A stretch of DNA of 64,000 nucleotides from an uncultured Aquimarina sp. (lineage in GTDB: Bacteria; Bacteroidota; Bacteroidia; Flavobacteriales; Flavobacteriaceae). The stretch lies in assembly GCA_947496705.1 (NCBI GenBank), contig CANMDW010000001.1, positions 558,001 through 622,000 of the forward strand, read 5' to 3'. Of the stretch, positions 42,892 through 51,374 are shown piece by piece. The notes under the pieces were generated by a model. That model was not told where the DNA came from and made no database searches. It saw nothing but the letters and a program-made list of their open reading frames with translations. The position numbers were made by a program, and so were the translations under genes. Position 1 is the stretch's first letter. Each line of letters begins with the position of its first letter.

Positions 42892-44262
42892 ATGCCGTCA
42901 ATTAACATTCATTTTCTGGGTGCTGCGGGTACGGTAACAGGATCAAAGTTTTATATCGAGACACCACAAAAAAATATATTGATCGATTGTGGCATGTTTC
43001 AGGGAGTTAAAGAATTACGTGAACTCAATTGGAAAGACTTGCCTATTGATGCAGCTGCAATTGATGTTGTGCTCCTTACCCACGGGCATTTGGACCATAC
43101 AGGCTACCTGCCCCGATTGGTCAAACAAGGATTCACAGGAGACATTATTGCCACGGCACCCACATTGGCGATTACCGAAATTATTCTAAAAGATAGTGCA
43201 AAGATACATGAAGAAGAGGCCGAGAAAGCTAATAAAGAGGGGTATTCCAGACATGATCCTGCACTACCTTTTTATACAGAAAAAGAAGCAGAGAAAACGT
43301 TGCGATATTTTAAAAGTACAGAGAAAGATTCCTGGATTTCTTTATCACAGGATATTCAATACAGATTTCGATACAATGGACATATCATAGGTGCTACCTT
43401 TATCGAATTAAACCTCTACGGAAAAGTTTTTGTGTTCTCGGGGGATGTAGGCAGGAAGGACGACCTGCTACTTCGCGATCCTGAAAGACCAGAATGGGCA
43501 GATTTTCTTTTTATTGAAAGCACCTATGGCAATAAACTACATCCCGATGAAAATATAGAAGAAAAATTGATAGGGCTCATTAAAAACACACTTTATGAAA
43601 ATGGTACCTTGATCATTCCTTCTTTTGCGGTAGAAAGGTTACAAACCTTAATGTATTTGTTATGGAAATTATATCAAAAAAACCGAATCCCGAATCTTCC
43701 AATTTATGTAGATAGCCCGATGGGGAATAATGTGCTTTCTGTTTTTGAAAGCTTTCCGGATTGGCATAAACTTCCTCTGCACGAATATCATGCAATCTGC
43801 AATCATATAAACATTGTAACCTCATATCGGGAAACCTGGGAAGTAGTCGATAACCCTCACCCCAAAATTGTGATTGCCGGCAGTGGTATGGTTACAGGAG
43901 GGAGAGTGCTCACATACCTGCAGCAACTTGTAGATGTAGATACAACTTCGGTAGTACTCGTAGGTTTTCAGGCAGAAGGAACACGAGGAAGACTGTTGCA
44001 AGAAGGTGCTCACGAGATCAAGCTATTTGGCAAATATTATCCTGTAAAAGCCACAATACACCTTATAGAAAGCCTATCGGCACATGCAGATCAGCAAGAA
44101 TTATTAAATTGGATGAGCAAGATCAAAAATATCCCCGAAAAAGTCTTCCTGGTTCATGGGGAAGCTACTGCTGCAGATACACTTCGAGTAAAAATACAGG
44201 ATACCTATCGGTGGAGAGTATATATTCCTAAGCTATATGAGGTTATTGAAATTCTGGTTTGA
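42892..44262 (+). CDS. MBL-fold beta-CASP hydrolase (RNA-processing exonuclease family)
   Basis: A 456-residue protein. The zinc site THGHLDHTG (about 63-71), then HIIGATFIELN, FVFSGDVGRKDD and GSGMVTGGRV. A beta-CASP insert (about 230-370) and the C-terminal RMMBL motif SLSAHADQQELLNWM with FLVHGE follow. The family includes CPSF73-like nucleases that cut or degrade RNA. Substrate here unknown. It is found with stress genes in other bacteria. It is a good partner for the nuclease-like gene upstream. Confidence 0.9.
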   Translation: MPSINIHFLGAAGTVTGSKFYIETPQKNILIDCGMFQGVKELRELNWKDLPIDAAAIDVVLLTHGHLDHTGYLPRLVKQGFTGDIIATAPTLAITEIILKDSAKIHEEEAEKANKEGYSRHDPALPFYTEKEAEKTLRYFKSTEKDSWISLSQDIQYRFRYNGHIIGATFIELNLYGKVFVFSGDVGRKDDLLLRDPERPEWADFLFIESTYGNKLHPDENIEEKLIGLIKNTLYENGTLIIPSFAVERLQTLMYLLWKLYQKNRIPNLPIYVDSPMGNNVLSVFESFPDWHKLPLHEYHAICNHINIVTSYRETWEVVDNPHPKIVIAGSGMVTGGRVLTYLQQLVDVDTTSVVLVGFQAEGTRGRLLQEGAHEIKLFGKYYPVKATIHLIESLSAHADQQELLNWMSKIKNIPEKVFLVHGEATAADTLRVKIQDTYRWRVYIPKLYEVIEILV

Positions 44263-44343
44263 ATTTTTAAAAATTTCTACCCCCGTATCCTATCTGCCGA
44301 TCCAGACACTATTTAGTAATCGTTGGGCCAAAACCTTAAAACC

Positions 44344-44355
44344 TGATAATTGTCA
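44344..44355. promoter_or_regulatory. FNR/CRP-type site upstream of coiled-coil protein
   Basis: TGATAATTGTCA, 55 bp before the ATG at 44411. Its position supports that ATG rather than the earlier one at 44237. Confidence 0.65.
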
Positions 44356-44410
44356 TTTTTTAATCCCTTGGATTTGGTTAGATTTCTCTTCACCCTTAAG
44401 ACCAGGAACA

Positions 44411-44827
44411 ATGAAAACAGCAGCAAACATCACCGCAGAAAAAGACCTTAAGGATATTCATTTTGATACTTTAGAATGGAAATCAAGCCTTCAGTTTATT
44501 ATAGGAGAAATACATTTTATTAATCAGTTGTTAAATTCCTATGTATTTGAACCCACAACACCCAATCTTTTTGAACGCTTACAAGAGTTTAAAGAGCAAA
44601 TTGTAAAAGTAGAAGAAGAAATACAAAGCATGAACCAAAGTATCAGAAAACATGAGAGCGAACTGGGAGGGATGCTGGAGTGTGACACTATTTCTTGCGA
44701 TAGTTTTTATTATAAAGAACATCAATCTTTGAAAAAAATGTTTGATAATTTTTGCAAAACCTTCAGAGAATTAAAATCTGACGTCTTTAGCTATGCAGGT
44801 GGAATTCTAAAGAAGAAAAAGAAGTAA
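44411..44827 (+). CDS. Unknown helical protein, relative of the gene at 45.5 kb
   Basis: A 138-residue, mostly helical protein starting MKTAANITAEKDLKDIHFDT. The open frame starts at 44237, but the first 58 codons run over the FNR-type site and into the previous gene, so ATG 44411 is chosen. The segment LEWKSSLQFIIGEIHFINQL resembles a segment in the protein encoded at 45526. Two Cys near the middle (LECDTISCD) and a Lys-rich end. No known family. FNR-type control links it to the stress regulon. Confidence 0.6.
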   Translation: MKTAANITAEKDLKDIHFDTLEWKSSLQFIIGEIHFINQLLNSYVFEPTTPNLFERLQEFKEQIVKVEEEIQSMNQSIRKHESELGGMLECDTISCDSFYYKEHQSLKKMFDNFCKTFRELKSDVFSYAGGILKKKKK

Positions 44828-44846
44828 AGTTAAAATATTGGTAAAC

Positions 44847-44858
44847 TGATATTTATCA
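44847..44858. promoter_or_regulatory. FNR/CRP-type site upstream of Hsp20 gene
   Basis: TGATATTTATCA, a perfect palindrome, 74 bp before the Hsp20 ATG; identical to the ccoS site. Confidence 0.7.
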
Positions 44859-44932
44859 TTTCTGCCCATCGTTCATCAACCTAACTTTAGCATACATAAA
44901 TTAAATAATAACTCTAAAAAAACCTTAACGTT

Positions 44933-45376
44933 ATGTCATTAATTAAATTTAACAAGAACAGATTTCCTTGGATCAGCGACAGAGTTTCGACCTGGTTGGA
45001 TACAGATGATTTTTTTGCAGATGATTTTTTCGTAAGAGATAGAAATATCCCTGCGATGAATGTCAAAGAAAACAAGGAGGACTTCGAAGTCGAACTTGCG
45101 GTTCCCGGTTTTTCAAAAAAAGATATTGAAGTAACCATGGAAGACGATGTATTGCACATTTGTGCAAAAAAGAGCAAGGAAGAAGTAGAAGAAGATGAAG
45201 AATACACCCGTAGAGAATTTAACTACAGCTCATTTGACAGAAAGTTACAATTGCCTACCAGTGTAGACCAAAAGGAGAAGGTTAAAGCTACATACAAAGA
45301 TGGAATTCTTACACTTAATCTTATAAAAAAAGAAGAGGCTAAAGAACAACCAAAAAGAATAATTGATATAGCTTGA
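44933..45376 (+). CDS. Hsp20/alpha-crystallin small heat-shock protein
   Basis: A 147-residue cytoplasmic chaperone. The alpha-crystallin domain spans about 40-130 with the typical NVKENKEDFEVELAVPGFSK, DIEVTMEDDVL and the C-terminal ATYKDGILTLNLIKKEE. The N-terminal arm is acidic and aromatic (WLDTDDFFADDFF). It holds unfolding proteins. It has its own FNR-type operator and a strong terminator, so it is a single-gene unit. Confidence 0.95.
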   Translation: MSLIKFNKNRFPWISDRVSTWLDTDDFFADDFFVRDRNIPAMNVKENKEDFEVELAVPGFSKKDIEVTMEDDVLHICAKKSKEEVEEDEEYTRREFNYSSFDRKLQLPTSVDQKEKVKATYKDGILTLNLIKKEEAKEQPKRIIDIA

Positions 45377-45384
45377 CCTTTAAT

Positions 45385-45424
45385 AAAGGCAGAAAAAATA
45401 GAGGTGTTATTTTCTGCCTTTTTT
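45385..45424 (+). terminator. Terminator of Hsp20 gene
   Basis: An 11- to 12-bp stem AAGGCAGAAAA / TTTTCTGCCTT with a 13-base loop and a following T-run, 9 bases after the stop. Confidence 0.82.
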
Positions 45425-45525
45425 AATAAAAAAACGCTTCAAAGCTCAGTGTTGAAGTTTCAGTAAACTATTATTTCTGTCCTTCAACTTTCGCTCAGGA
45501 TAGACTACGACAGGAATCTAAACCT

Positions 45526-45975
45526 ATGATTATGAAAGCAAAACTTCCAAACGTAAAATACATAGAGTGGCGAAGCCCGGAAGAATTACACGAGGCTTCC
45601 TTAAATTGGGTATCAGAGCTTAAGTTCATTAAAGATGAGCAACATTTTTTGGATGAACTCATCGAGAATTATTCGCTTCAGTTAATTTCGGAGAAAACTT
45701 TTGAAAAAAGTAAGAAGCTAGTCAATGAATTATCTCAAAAAAGAAAAGATATAGACCCTTTACTAAAAAAAATAATCAATCATCTTAATGAGCTTACCCT
45801 ATTGGTCGATGGTATAGATGAACCTAAAAAAGAAAAGCAATATAAAGAAGACCATCGCCTGTTATTGGTAGAGGTAAGCAAATATCTTGATCACTATAAA
45901 CAAATGAAAAGAAAGGTTTTTGAACTGATCAAAAATATCATGAAACAAAGTAAACAAAAACGATTATTAAATTAG
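45526..45975 (+). CDS. Unknown helical protein, relative of the gene at 44.4 kb
   Basis: A 149-residue helical protein (or from the ATG two codons later). It contains LNWVSELKFIKDEQHFLDEL, which parallels the segment in the 44411 protein, and long Lys/Glu-rich helices with a basic end (KQSKQKRLLN). Function unknown. The two genes flank Hsp20. No FNR-type site was found here. The 100-bp gap upstream has a short GC-rich patch (TTCAACTTTCGCTCAGGATA). Confidence 0.6.
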   Translation: MIMKAKLPNVKYIEWRSPEELHEASLNWVSELKFIKDEQHFLDELIENYSLQLISEKTFEKSKKLVNELSQKRKDIDPLLKKIINHLNELTLLVDGIDEPKKEKQYKEDHRLLLVEVSKYLDHYKQMKRKVFELIKNIMKQSKQKRLLN

Positions 45976-46003
45976 AACTCAAGATGAATTCTAAGAGTAT
46001 GTT

Positions 46004-46504
46004 TTGATAAAATTGGTTAAAAAAATAGTGGTTATATTGTTTATTCTTTTTGCAGGATTTTGGGTGTGGTATGAATACACCTATTCTATGGATACCGTTA
46101 TCCCTTTTGAGATGAATGATCCCAATTTGGAGACCAAAGTTTTAATCGCCTCTCAAGGAAGCAGATTCAAAGATTCATTGGTTCAGCGTATTTTGAGGTA
46201 TTACGATAAGGATTCCATTTATTTTAAGGTGATTGATGCATATACTTTGTTTACAGTAAATATTAATAAGTGGGATGCAATATTGATTATTAACTCATGG
46301 GAGTATGCCAGTCCGCCACGTAATGTAAAAAAGTTTATTAAAAACCATCCGCATCAAACAGATAAACTTATTATTCTCTCTACAGTAGGAAGCTATAATA
46401 TGGTTTTGAAAGATGTAGATATGATATCTGGAGAGTCTATTATAGAGAAAATACCACAATATACAGACATTATAATACAGCGATTAGATAAAATAATAAA
46501 GTAA
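46004..46504 (+). CDS. Membrane-anchored protein with flavodoxin-like fold pattern
   Basis: A 166-residue protein from a TTG start (no ATG fits before the membrane helix). One N-terminal helix (about 6-24), then alternating strand/helix segments: TKVLIASQGSRFKDSLVQRI ... DAILIINSWEYASPPRNVKK ... KLIILSTVGSYNM. This order resembles flavodoxin, but no phosphate-binding loop is evident. A thin resemblance only; function unknown. It lies 11 bp before the lipoprotein gene, likely one operon. Confidence 0.55.
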   Translation: MIKLVKKIVVILFILFAGFWVWYEYTYSMDTVIPFEMNDPNLETKVLIASQGSRFKDSLVQRILRYYDKDSIYFKVIDAYTLFTVNINKWDAILIINSWEYASPPRNVKKFIKNHPHQTDKLIILSTVGSYNMVLKDVDMISGESIIEKIPQYTDIIIQRLDKIIK

Positions 46505-46515
46505 ATCTGGAAAAC

Positions 46516-47178
46516 ATGAACAAGTTGTATATCTATTTATTAATAGCCATAGTATTAAATGGTTGCACATCTAGTGAGTTGGTCGAAAATTGGAAAAACC
46601 CCGATATTGATACTTTTGAGGCTCAAAAAGTTTTGGTAATTGGGATGTCTCCCGAAGAGGGTAATCGAAAAGTATTTGAAAGAAAACTAACATCAGAGCT
46701 GAAAAAGAGTGGTGTTAATGCCGTAAGAAGTCTGGATTTCTTCGAAAAATCTTTTACAACTTCGCCAAAAACTGAAGAAGAAATGATGGCTCTGGAATCT
46801 CAGCTTATTGAAAAAGGTTTTGATGCCATACTACTTTCCAAAGTATTGAGAGTTGAGGATAAAGTTACTGTCGTAAAGGCATACAGGAACCTTGACAAAA
46901 CTTTTAAAAGTTTTAGAGATGATTATTATGAGAATCAGGAAATATATCATGATGAAGATTATTATGAAGAATATCAGATTTTTCATGCAGAATCATCATT
47001 GTATTGTATTTGCCCTGATAAAGAGCGAGAATTAATCTGGAAAGGATCTATAGATATTACAGAGCCAGAAAATATTAAGAAAGCAGTAAACGATTATGTA
47101 AAAGTATTGGTTTGGGCTCTCAAAGGGCAACAATTATTAATTCTAGAAGAACTAACAGATGAAGGTATTGATCTATAG
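46516..47178 (+). CDS. Lipoprotein of unknown function
   Basis: A 220-residue protein with lipobox VLNGC (Cys about 17). The mature part has VLVIGMSPEEGNRKVFERKL and IEKGFDAILLSKVLRVEDK, resembling small Bacteroidota lipoproteins related to DUF4136. A Tyr/Asp/Glu-rich stretch (about 140-155) follows. It probably sits on a membrane facing the periplasm. The 3' end overlaps the next gene by 20 bases, which indicates a shared transcript. Confidence 0.65.
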   Translation: MNKLYIYLLIAIVLNGCTSSELVENWKNPDIDTFEAQKVLVIGMSPEEGNRKVFERKLTSELKKSGVNAVRSLDFFEKSFTTSPKTEEEMMALESQLIEKGFDAILLSKVLRVEDKVTVVKAYRNLDKTFKSFRDDYYENQEIYHDEDYYEEYQIFHAESSLYCICPDKERELIWKGSIDITEPENIKKAVNDYVKVLVWALKGQQLLILEELTDEGIDL

Positions 47179-48163
47179 TGCCAAAGACTTTGAAATCCCT
47201 TTTCTTGAAAAGGCAAATAATGATGTGCACCAAATCAAATATATACCAGAGCGACTTACTCCCAAAACGGCAAGGCTGGCATTAGGTTTTGATGCGATAT
47301 CCATTTTCTCTGCAGATGATGGCTCTTCTATGGTTTTAGAGCGGCTGAAGGATTTTGGAATTCGGTATATAGCATTGCGCTCTACTGGCTATGATAATGT
47401 AAATCTTATTACAGCCAAAAAATTGGGTATTAAAGTAGCCAATGCTGCGGGATATTCTCCTCAGGCTATTGCAGAACATGCGGTCACATTATTGCTGGCA
47501 TTAAATCGTAAACTCATACTTGCTAATCAACAAGTAAGCAATTATAATTTCTCTTTAAGTAATCTGGTTGGGTTTGATTTACATAAAAAAACCATTGGGA
47601 TTATTGGAGCAGGTAGAATAGGCAAGGTGATTGCAAAAATAATGAGCGGATTTGGTTGTAGCATACTCGCCAATGATATATATGAAGACAATGATCTGAA
47701 AGAGCAATATAATCTTACCTATACAAGTATTATAAATTTATGTAAACAATCTGATGTTATTTTTCTATGCGTGCCTCTTACTACGCAGACACATCATATG
47801 ATCAATATCCAGGTGATCCAATGTATGAAAAGAGAAGCAATCCTTATCAACGTGGCCAGAGGTGCTGTGGTGAAAACCGAAGACATCATACAGGCACTGG
47901 AATTAAAAAGAATAGCTGCCTATGGTACCGATGTCTATGAACACGAAGGCGGCATCTTTTTTTATGATCATTCCAAAAATAAGCCTAATGATAAGAAATT
48001 ACAACGGCTTATTGATTTCCCCAATGTGCTGATCACACCTCACCAGGCCTTTGCTACCAAAGAAGCACTTACCAATATTGCCGAGACCACCTTCTATAAT
48101 ATCAATTGCTGGGAGCAACAAAAACCCGTTAAAAATGAATTGACTTTGGAGTTAGTGCGGTAA
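47159..48163 (+). CDS. D-2-hydroxyacid dehydrogenase, D-lactate dehydrogenase type
   Basis: A 334-residue NAD-dependent enzyme. The nucleotide-binding motif is GIIGAGRIGKVIAKIM. Catalytic Arg lies in NVARGAVVKTED, Glu in the DVYEHEGG region and His in TPHQAF. The order and the DVYEHEGGIFFYD stretch point to D-lactate dehydrogenase (LdhA-like). It would reduce pyruvate to D-lactate during oxygen limitation, in keeping with the surrounding regulon; no FNR-type site of its own. Last gene of a plus-strand operon, convergent with and overlapping the YeeE-type gene by 12 bases. Confidence 0.85.
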   Translation: MKVLIYSAKDFEIPFLEKANNDVHQIKYIPERLTPKTARLALGFDAISIFSADDGSSMVLERLKDFGIRYIALRSTGYDNVNLITAKKLGIKVANAAGYSPQAIAEHAVTLLLALNRKLILANQQVSNYNFSLSNLVGFDLHKKTIGIIGAGRIGKVIAKIMSGFGCSILANDIYEDNDLKEQYNLTYTSIINLCKQSDVIFLCVPLTTQTHHMINIQVIQCMKREAILINVARGAVVKTEDIIQALELKRIAAYGTDVYEHEGGIFFYDHSKNKPNDKKLQRLIDFPNVLITPHQAFATKEALTNIAETTFYNINCWEQQKPVKNELTLELVR

Positions 48164-48565
48164 TTTATCTTTGAATATTCCATAAAGGAAAGTACCCAGG
48201 ATAGCAGAAATAATTACAACCAAAATGGGCATATAACCAGCTCCAAGCAATACAAACATAGGACCCGGGCAAGCCCCGGCAAGAGCCCATCCTAATCCGA
48301 ATATAATACCACCAAACATATACCTGCTGAAACTTCTTTCTTTTGGAGCAATGTTAATTTGTTTACCATCAAAAGATGTAATTCCAAACCTTTTGATCCC
48401 TTGAATTACAATAATTCCAATCCCTACGGCAGAACCAATAATTCCGTACATATGAAAGGAGCCAAACTGAAACATTTCATAAATCCTGAACCATGAGGCA
48501 GCTTCAGATTTAAACAAAACGATTCCGAAGAAAATTCCGATAATTAAATATATAATAGAGCGCAT
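48152..48565 (-). CDS. YeeE/YedE family membrane protein, second half (DUF6691 type)
   Basis: A 137-residue protein with four membrane helices and the signature GIIFGLGWALAGACPGPMFVLLG, whose Cys is the conserved sulfur-relay residue in YeeE/YedE transporters. Together with the gene just upstream it forms the usual two-part version (each half of YeeE). The family imports thiosulfate or moves sulfane sulfur across the membrane. Start is 4 bases after the partner's stop. Confidence 0.85.
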   Translation of the reverse strand: MRSIIYLIIGIFFGIVLFKSEAASWFRIYEMFQFGSFHMYGIIGSAVGIGIIVIQGIKRFGITSFDGKQINIAPKERSFSRYMFGGIIFGLGWALAGACPGPMFVLLGAGYMPILVVIISAILGTFLYGIFKDKLPH

Positions 48566-48569
48566 AGTT

Positions 48570-49127
48570 TTAAAATAATAAAGGGAATAAAAAATGAACC
48601 ATTACCAATCCGCCAATAAAAAAGCCAATTACTGCAATGAGTGAGGGTAGTTGTAGATCACTTAATCCTGAGATCGCATGTCCTGAAGTACATCCACCAG
48701 CATATCGGGCTCCAAAACCAACCAGCAAACCTCCGATCACAAGTAAAAGCAACCCTTTAGGGTCGGTTAAAACTTCATTAGAAAATAATAGTTCTGGCAT
48801 ATAGCCTTCGCCGGCATTTTCAAAACCTTTGATTTTAAGAGCTGCAGCCACTTTTGGGTTAATGGTTACCGAGGGATCTGTAGATAAAAAATGAGCAGCA
48901 ATAAATCCGCCTATAATTACACCTAGAACGACAACCAGGTTCCATCGCTGGGCTTTCCAATCAAATCTAAAAAAACCTGATGTCTTTCCGGCACCACAAA
49001 TAGTACACATCGTTCTTAGGTTTGACGACATACCAAATCTTTTTCCGGCCATTAGTAATGCAACCATCACTAATGTTATTAATGGTCCTGAAACATACCA
49101 GGGCCAGGGGTTATATATCCAATTCAT
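48570..49127 (-). CDS. YeeE/YedE family membrane protein, first half
   Basis: A 185-residue protein with about five helices. The N-terminal half has a small Cys pair (TMCTICGAGK), and the family signature is LVGFGARYAGGCTSGHAISGL, with the relay Cys. Operon with the DUF6691-type partner. A GTAAC-N4-GTTAC palindrome lies 48 bp upstream. With the CstB-like enzyme and TauE exporter next door, a role in taking up or moving thiosulfate/sulfane sulfur is likely. Confidence 0.87.
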   Translation of the reverse strand: MNWIYNPWPWYVSGPLITLVMVALLMAGKRFGMSSNLRTMCTICGAGKTSGFFRFDWKAQRWNLVVVLGVIIGGFIAAHFLSTDPSVTINPKVAAALKIKGFENAGEGYMPELLFSNEVLTDPKGLLLLVIGGLLVGFGARYAGGCTSGHAISGLSDLQLPSLIAVIGFFIGGLVMVHFLFPLLF

Positions 49128-49174
49128 TCGAGTTATATTTTGGGTAAAGAAATTAAATTTTATAGAGGTTATCA

Positions 49175-49188
49175 GTAACGTATGTTAC
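49175..49188. promoter_or_regulatory. GTAAC-N4-GTTAC operator upstream of YeeE/YedE genes
   Basis: GTAACGTATGTTAC, 47 bp before the ATG at 49127. Flanks CA and AT match those of the site at 52217. Confidence 0.72.
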
Positions 49189-49190
49189 AT

Positions 49191-49817
49191 TCACTTTTTT
49201 AGTCTCCTAAAACTGCAAAAAATGAAATTTTGGGTAGTATTAAAAGGCGTTTGATGATCAACATAGGCACATTTTACCTTTTCAAAATAGTGTTTCATTG
49301 CATCATTCATCGACTGTTCTGAATATTGAGCGATATTAATACCGCTGCACTTTTTTGGGCCATTTATAGAAAAAGTTCCGATTATCAGGATTCCATCTTG
49401 TATTATGCCATGTTGTGCAGAATTCATATACTGATTAATTTCTTCTTTCTCGGTTAGAAAGTGAAATGCTGCACGATCATGCCAAACATCATACTTTTCG
49501 GCTGGCTTAAAATTAGCTACATCTGCTACTATCCATTTAATATTTTCAGCAAGACTCCCTAATCTTTCTTTTGCTTTGCTTATTGCTGTTTCAGAAATAT
49601 CAAGTACGGTAATATCCTTATATCCCAAAGCGAGCAAATGATCTGCCAAAAGACTATCACCACCACCAATATCAATTATTTTTGCAGTTGTAGGAACCTC
49701 AAAATGGTTAATAAAATCTAAAGACGTTTTAGGAGCTTTCTGATACCAGCTCACATCTTTCAGTTCTTTAGTTTTGTATATAGTTTCCCAATGATTTTTT
49801 CTATTAAAAGCCCGCAT
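49191..49817 (-). CDS. SAM-dependent methyltransferase
   Basis: A 208-residue class I methyltransferase with motif I IIDIGGGDSLLADHLLALGY, then DITVLDISETAISKAKERLG and ADVANFKPAEKYDVWHDRAAFHFL. It starts with NHWETIYKTKELKDVSWYQ, typical of a group of methyltransferases often found near sulfur genes. A thiol or sulfide acceptor is possible but unproven. It follows the CstB-like gene by 28 bp and so shares its promoter. Confidence 0.8.
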   Translation of the reverse strand: MRAFNRKNHWETIYKTKELKDVSWYQKAPKTSLDFINHFEVPTTAKIIDIGGGDSLLADHLLALGYKDITVLDISETAISKAKERLGSLAENIKWIVADVANFKPAEKYDVWHDRAAFHFLTEKEEINQYMNSAQHGIIQDGILIIGTFSINGPKKCSGINIAQYSEQSMNDAMKHYFEKVKCAYVDHQTPFNTTQNFIFCSFRRLKK

Positions 49818-49845
49818 TCTATATTTTTTCTTTTTCCCTGATTTT

Positions 49846-51258
49846 TTATTGTAAAGTTGTTGGGCATACGTAGTCTGTGGTTTCTATACCAACGTCTTTA
49901 ATATCCTTAATACCGCCTGCTATATCGATAAGATTGTGAATACCACGACTCTTTAAGATAGATGCTGCAATTACCGAGCGATATCCTCCTGCACAATGCA
50001 CATAAAAGGTTTTATCGTTTGGAAAATCGGTTAGGTAGTCATTTATAAAATCTAATGGTGAATTGTTTGCTTTGTCTAGGTGTTCGGCCAAAAACTCACT
50101 TTCTTTGCGTACATCAAAAACAGGAACCTCTTCGGTATCAAGAATATTTTTGAATGCCGAAGCAGATATCGATGTAATAGTATCATAATCTTTACTTGCT
50201 TTTTTCCATGCTTCGAAGCCTCCTTCAAGATATCCCAGGGTGTTATCAAAACCAACACGAGATAATCGGGTAATGGTTTCTTCAACTCTTCCCTTGGGTG
50301 CGACCAACAAAATAGGTTGTTGTACATCTGCGATTAATGCTCCAACCCAAGGTGCAAATCCGCCATCAATACCAATAAATACAGACCTTGGGATATGCCC
50401 TTTTACATACTCATCCTGATGTCTTACATCAAGAACTACGGCGCTTGTTTCATTGGCGATAATTTCAAAATCCTGGGGAGATAATGGTTTTACTCCACGC
50501 TCGATAACTTCATCAATATCTTCATATCCTTCTTTATTCATTTTTACGTTTAGCGGAAAATACAAAGGAGGAGGTAATAACCCTTCGGTCACTTCTTTTA
50601 CGAATTCTTCTTTGGTCATATCTGCTCTAAGCGCATAATTCATTTTCTTTTGATTACCCAGCGTATCCACAGTTTCTTTCATCATATTTTTACCACATGC
50701 AGAACCGGCACCGTGAGCGGGGTATACGATTACATCATCTGCCAAAGGCATGATCTTGTTGCGCAGACTATCAAAAAGTGTCTCTGCCAGCTCTTCTTGT
50801 GTCATATGAGCGGCTTTCTGAGCCAAATCTGGTCGCCCGACATCTCCCAGAAACAAGGTGTCACCACTAAAAATCGCATGATCTTTACCGTCTTTATCTT
50901 TTAGGAGATAGGTAGTACTCTCCATGGTATGTCCTGGGGTGTGCAATGTTTTTATGATAATGTCTCCCAATTGAAACTCTTGCCCATCATTGGCAATTAT
51001 AGCTTCAAAAGATGGATTTGCATTGGGGCCAAATATGATGTCTGCACCAGTCTCTCTGGCCAAAGTTACGTGACCACTCACAAAATCAGCATGAAAATGT
51101 GTTTCAAAAACATATTTGATTTTTGCATTGTCCTCGTTGGCTTTTTCTATATATGGTTTTACCTCTCGCAGAGGGTCGATAATTGCCACTTCGCCATTGC
51201 TTTCTATATAATAAGCACCTTGAGAGAGACATCCTGTATATATTTGTTCTATTTTCAT
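49846..51258 (-). CDS. CstB-like persulfide dioxygenase fused to two rhodanese domains
   Basis: A 470-residue protein. The metallo-beta-lactamase domain (1 to about 240) has the iron-binding motif THFHADFVSGH (His54, His56, Asp58, His63), typical of persulfide dioxygenases (ETHE1 type). The first rhodanese domain (about 255-355) lacks the catalytic Cys: its loop reads LLVAPKGRVEE. The second (about 360-460) has an intact loop CAGGYRS with Cys about 422. This order (dioxygenase, inactive rhodanese, active rhodanese) is that of staphylococcal CstB, which turns persulfide and sulfite into thiosulfate. It is preceded by a GTAAC-type operator and lies near a TauE exporter. Confidence 0.9.
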   Translation of the reverse strand: MKIEQIYTGCLSQGAYYIESNGEVAIIDPLREVKPYIEKANEDNAKIKYVFETHFHADFVSGHVTLARETGADIIFGPNANPSFEAIIANDGQEFQLGDIIIKTLHTPGHTMESTTYLLKDKDGKDHAIFSGDTLFLGDVGRPDLAQKAAHMTQEELAETLFDSLRNKIMPLADDVIVYPAHGAGSACGKNMMKETVDTLGNQKKMNYALRADMTKEEFVKEVTEGLLPPPLYFPLNVKMNKEGYEDIDEVIERGVKPLSPQDFEIIANETSAVVLDVRHQDEYVKGHIPRSVFIGIDGGFAPWVGALIADVQQPILLVAPKGRVEETITRLSRVGFDNTLGYLEGGFEAWKKASKDYDTITSISASAFKNILDTEEVPVFDVRKESEFLAEHLDKANNSPLDFINDYLTDFPNDKTFYVHCAGGYRSVIAASILKSRGIHNLIDIAGGIKDIKDVGIETTDYVCPTTLQ

Positions 51259-51350
51259 CTATATTTTTTATATGAATCTCAATTTTAGAGATTGATTTTG
51301 TTTCTTTATTATTTATTTTTCAAAAATACATCAATTATTATTGCGATACA

Positions 51351-51364
51351 GTAACAATAGTTAC
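51351..51364. promoter_or_regulatory. GTAAC-N4-GTTAC operator upstream of CstB-like gene
   Basis: GTAACAATAGTTAC, 92 bp before the ATG of the CstB-like gene and immediately after the end of the tauE-like gene. Arms identical to the other three sites. Confidence 0.72.
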
Positions 51365-51374
51365 AAAGCTTTGG

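Noticed and set aside
44237..44410. 58-residue N-terminal extension of the helical protein
   Set aside because: Would overlap the hydrolase gene end and the FNR-type site; the downstream ATG fits the usual operator spacing.
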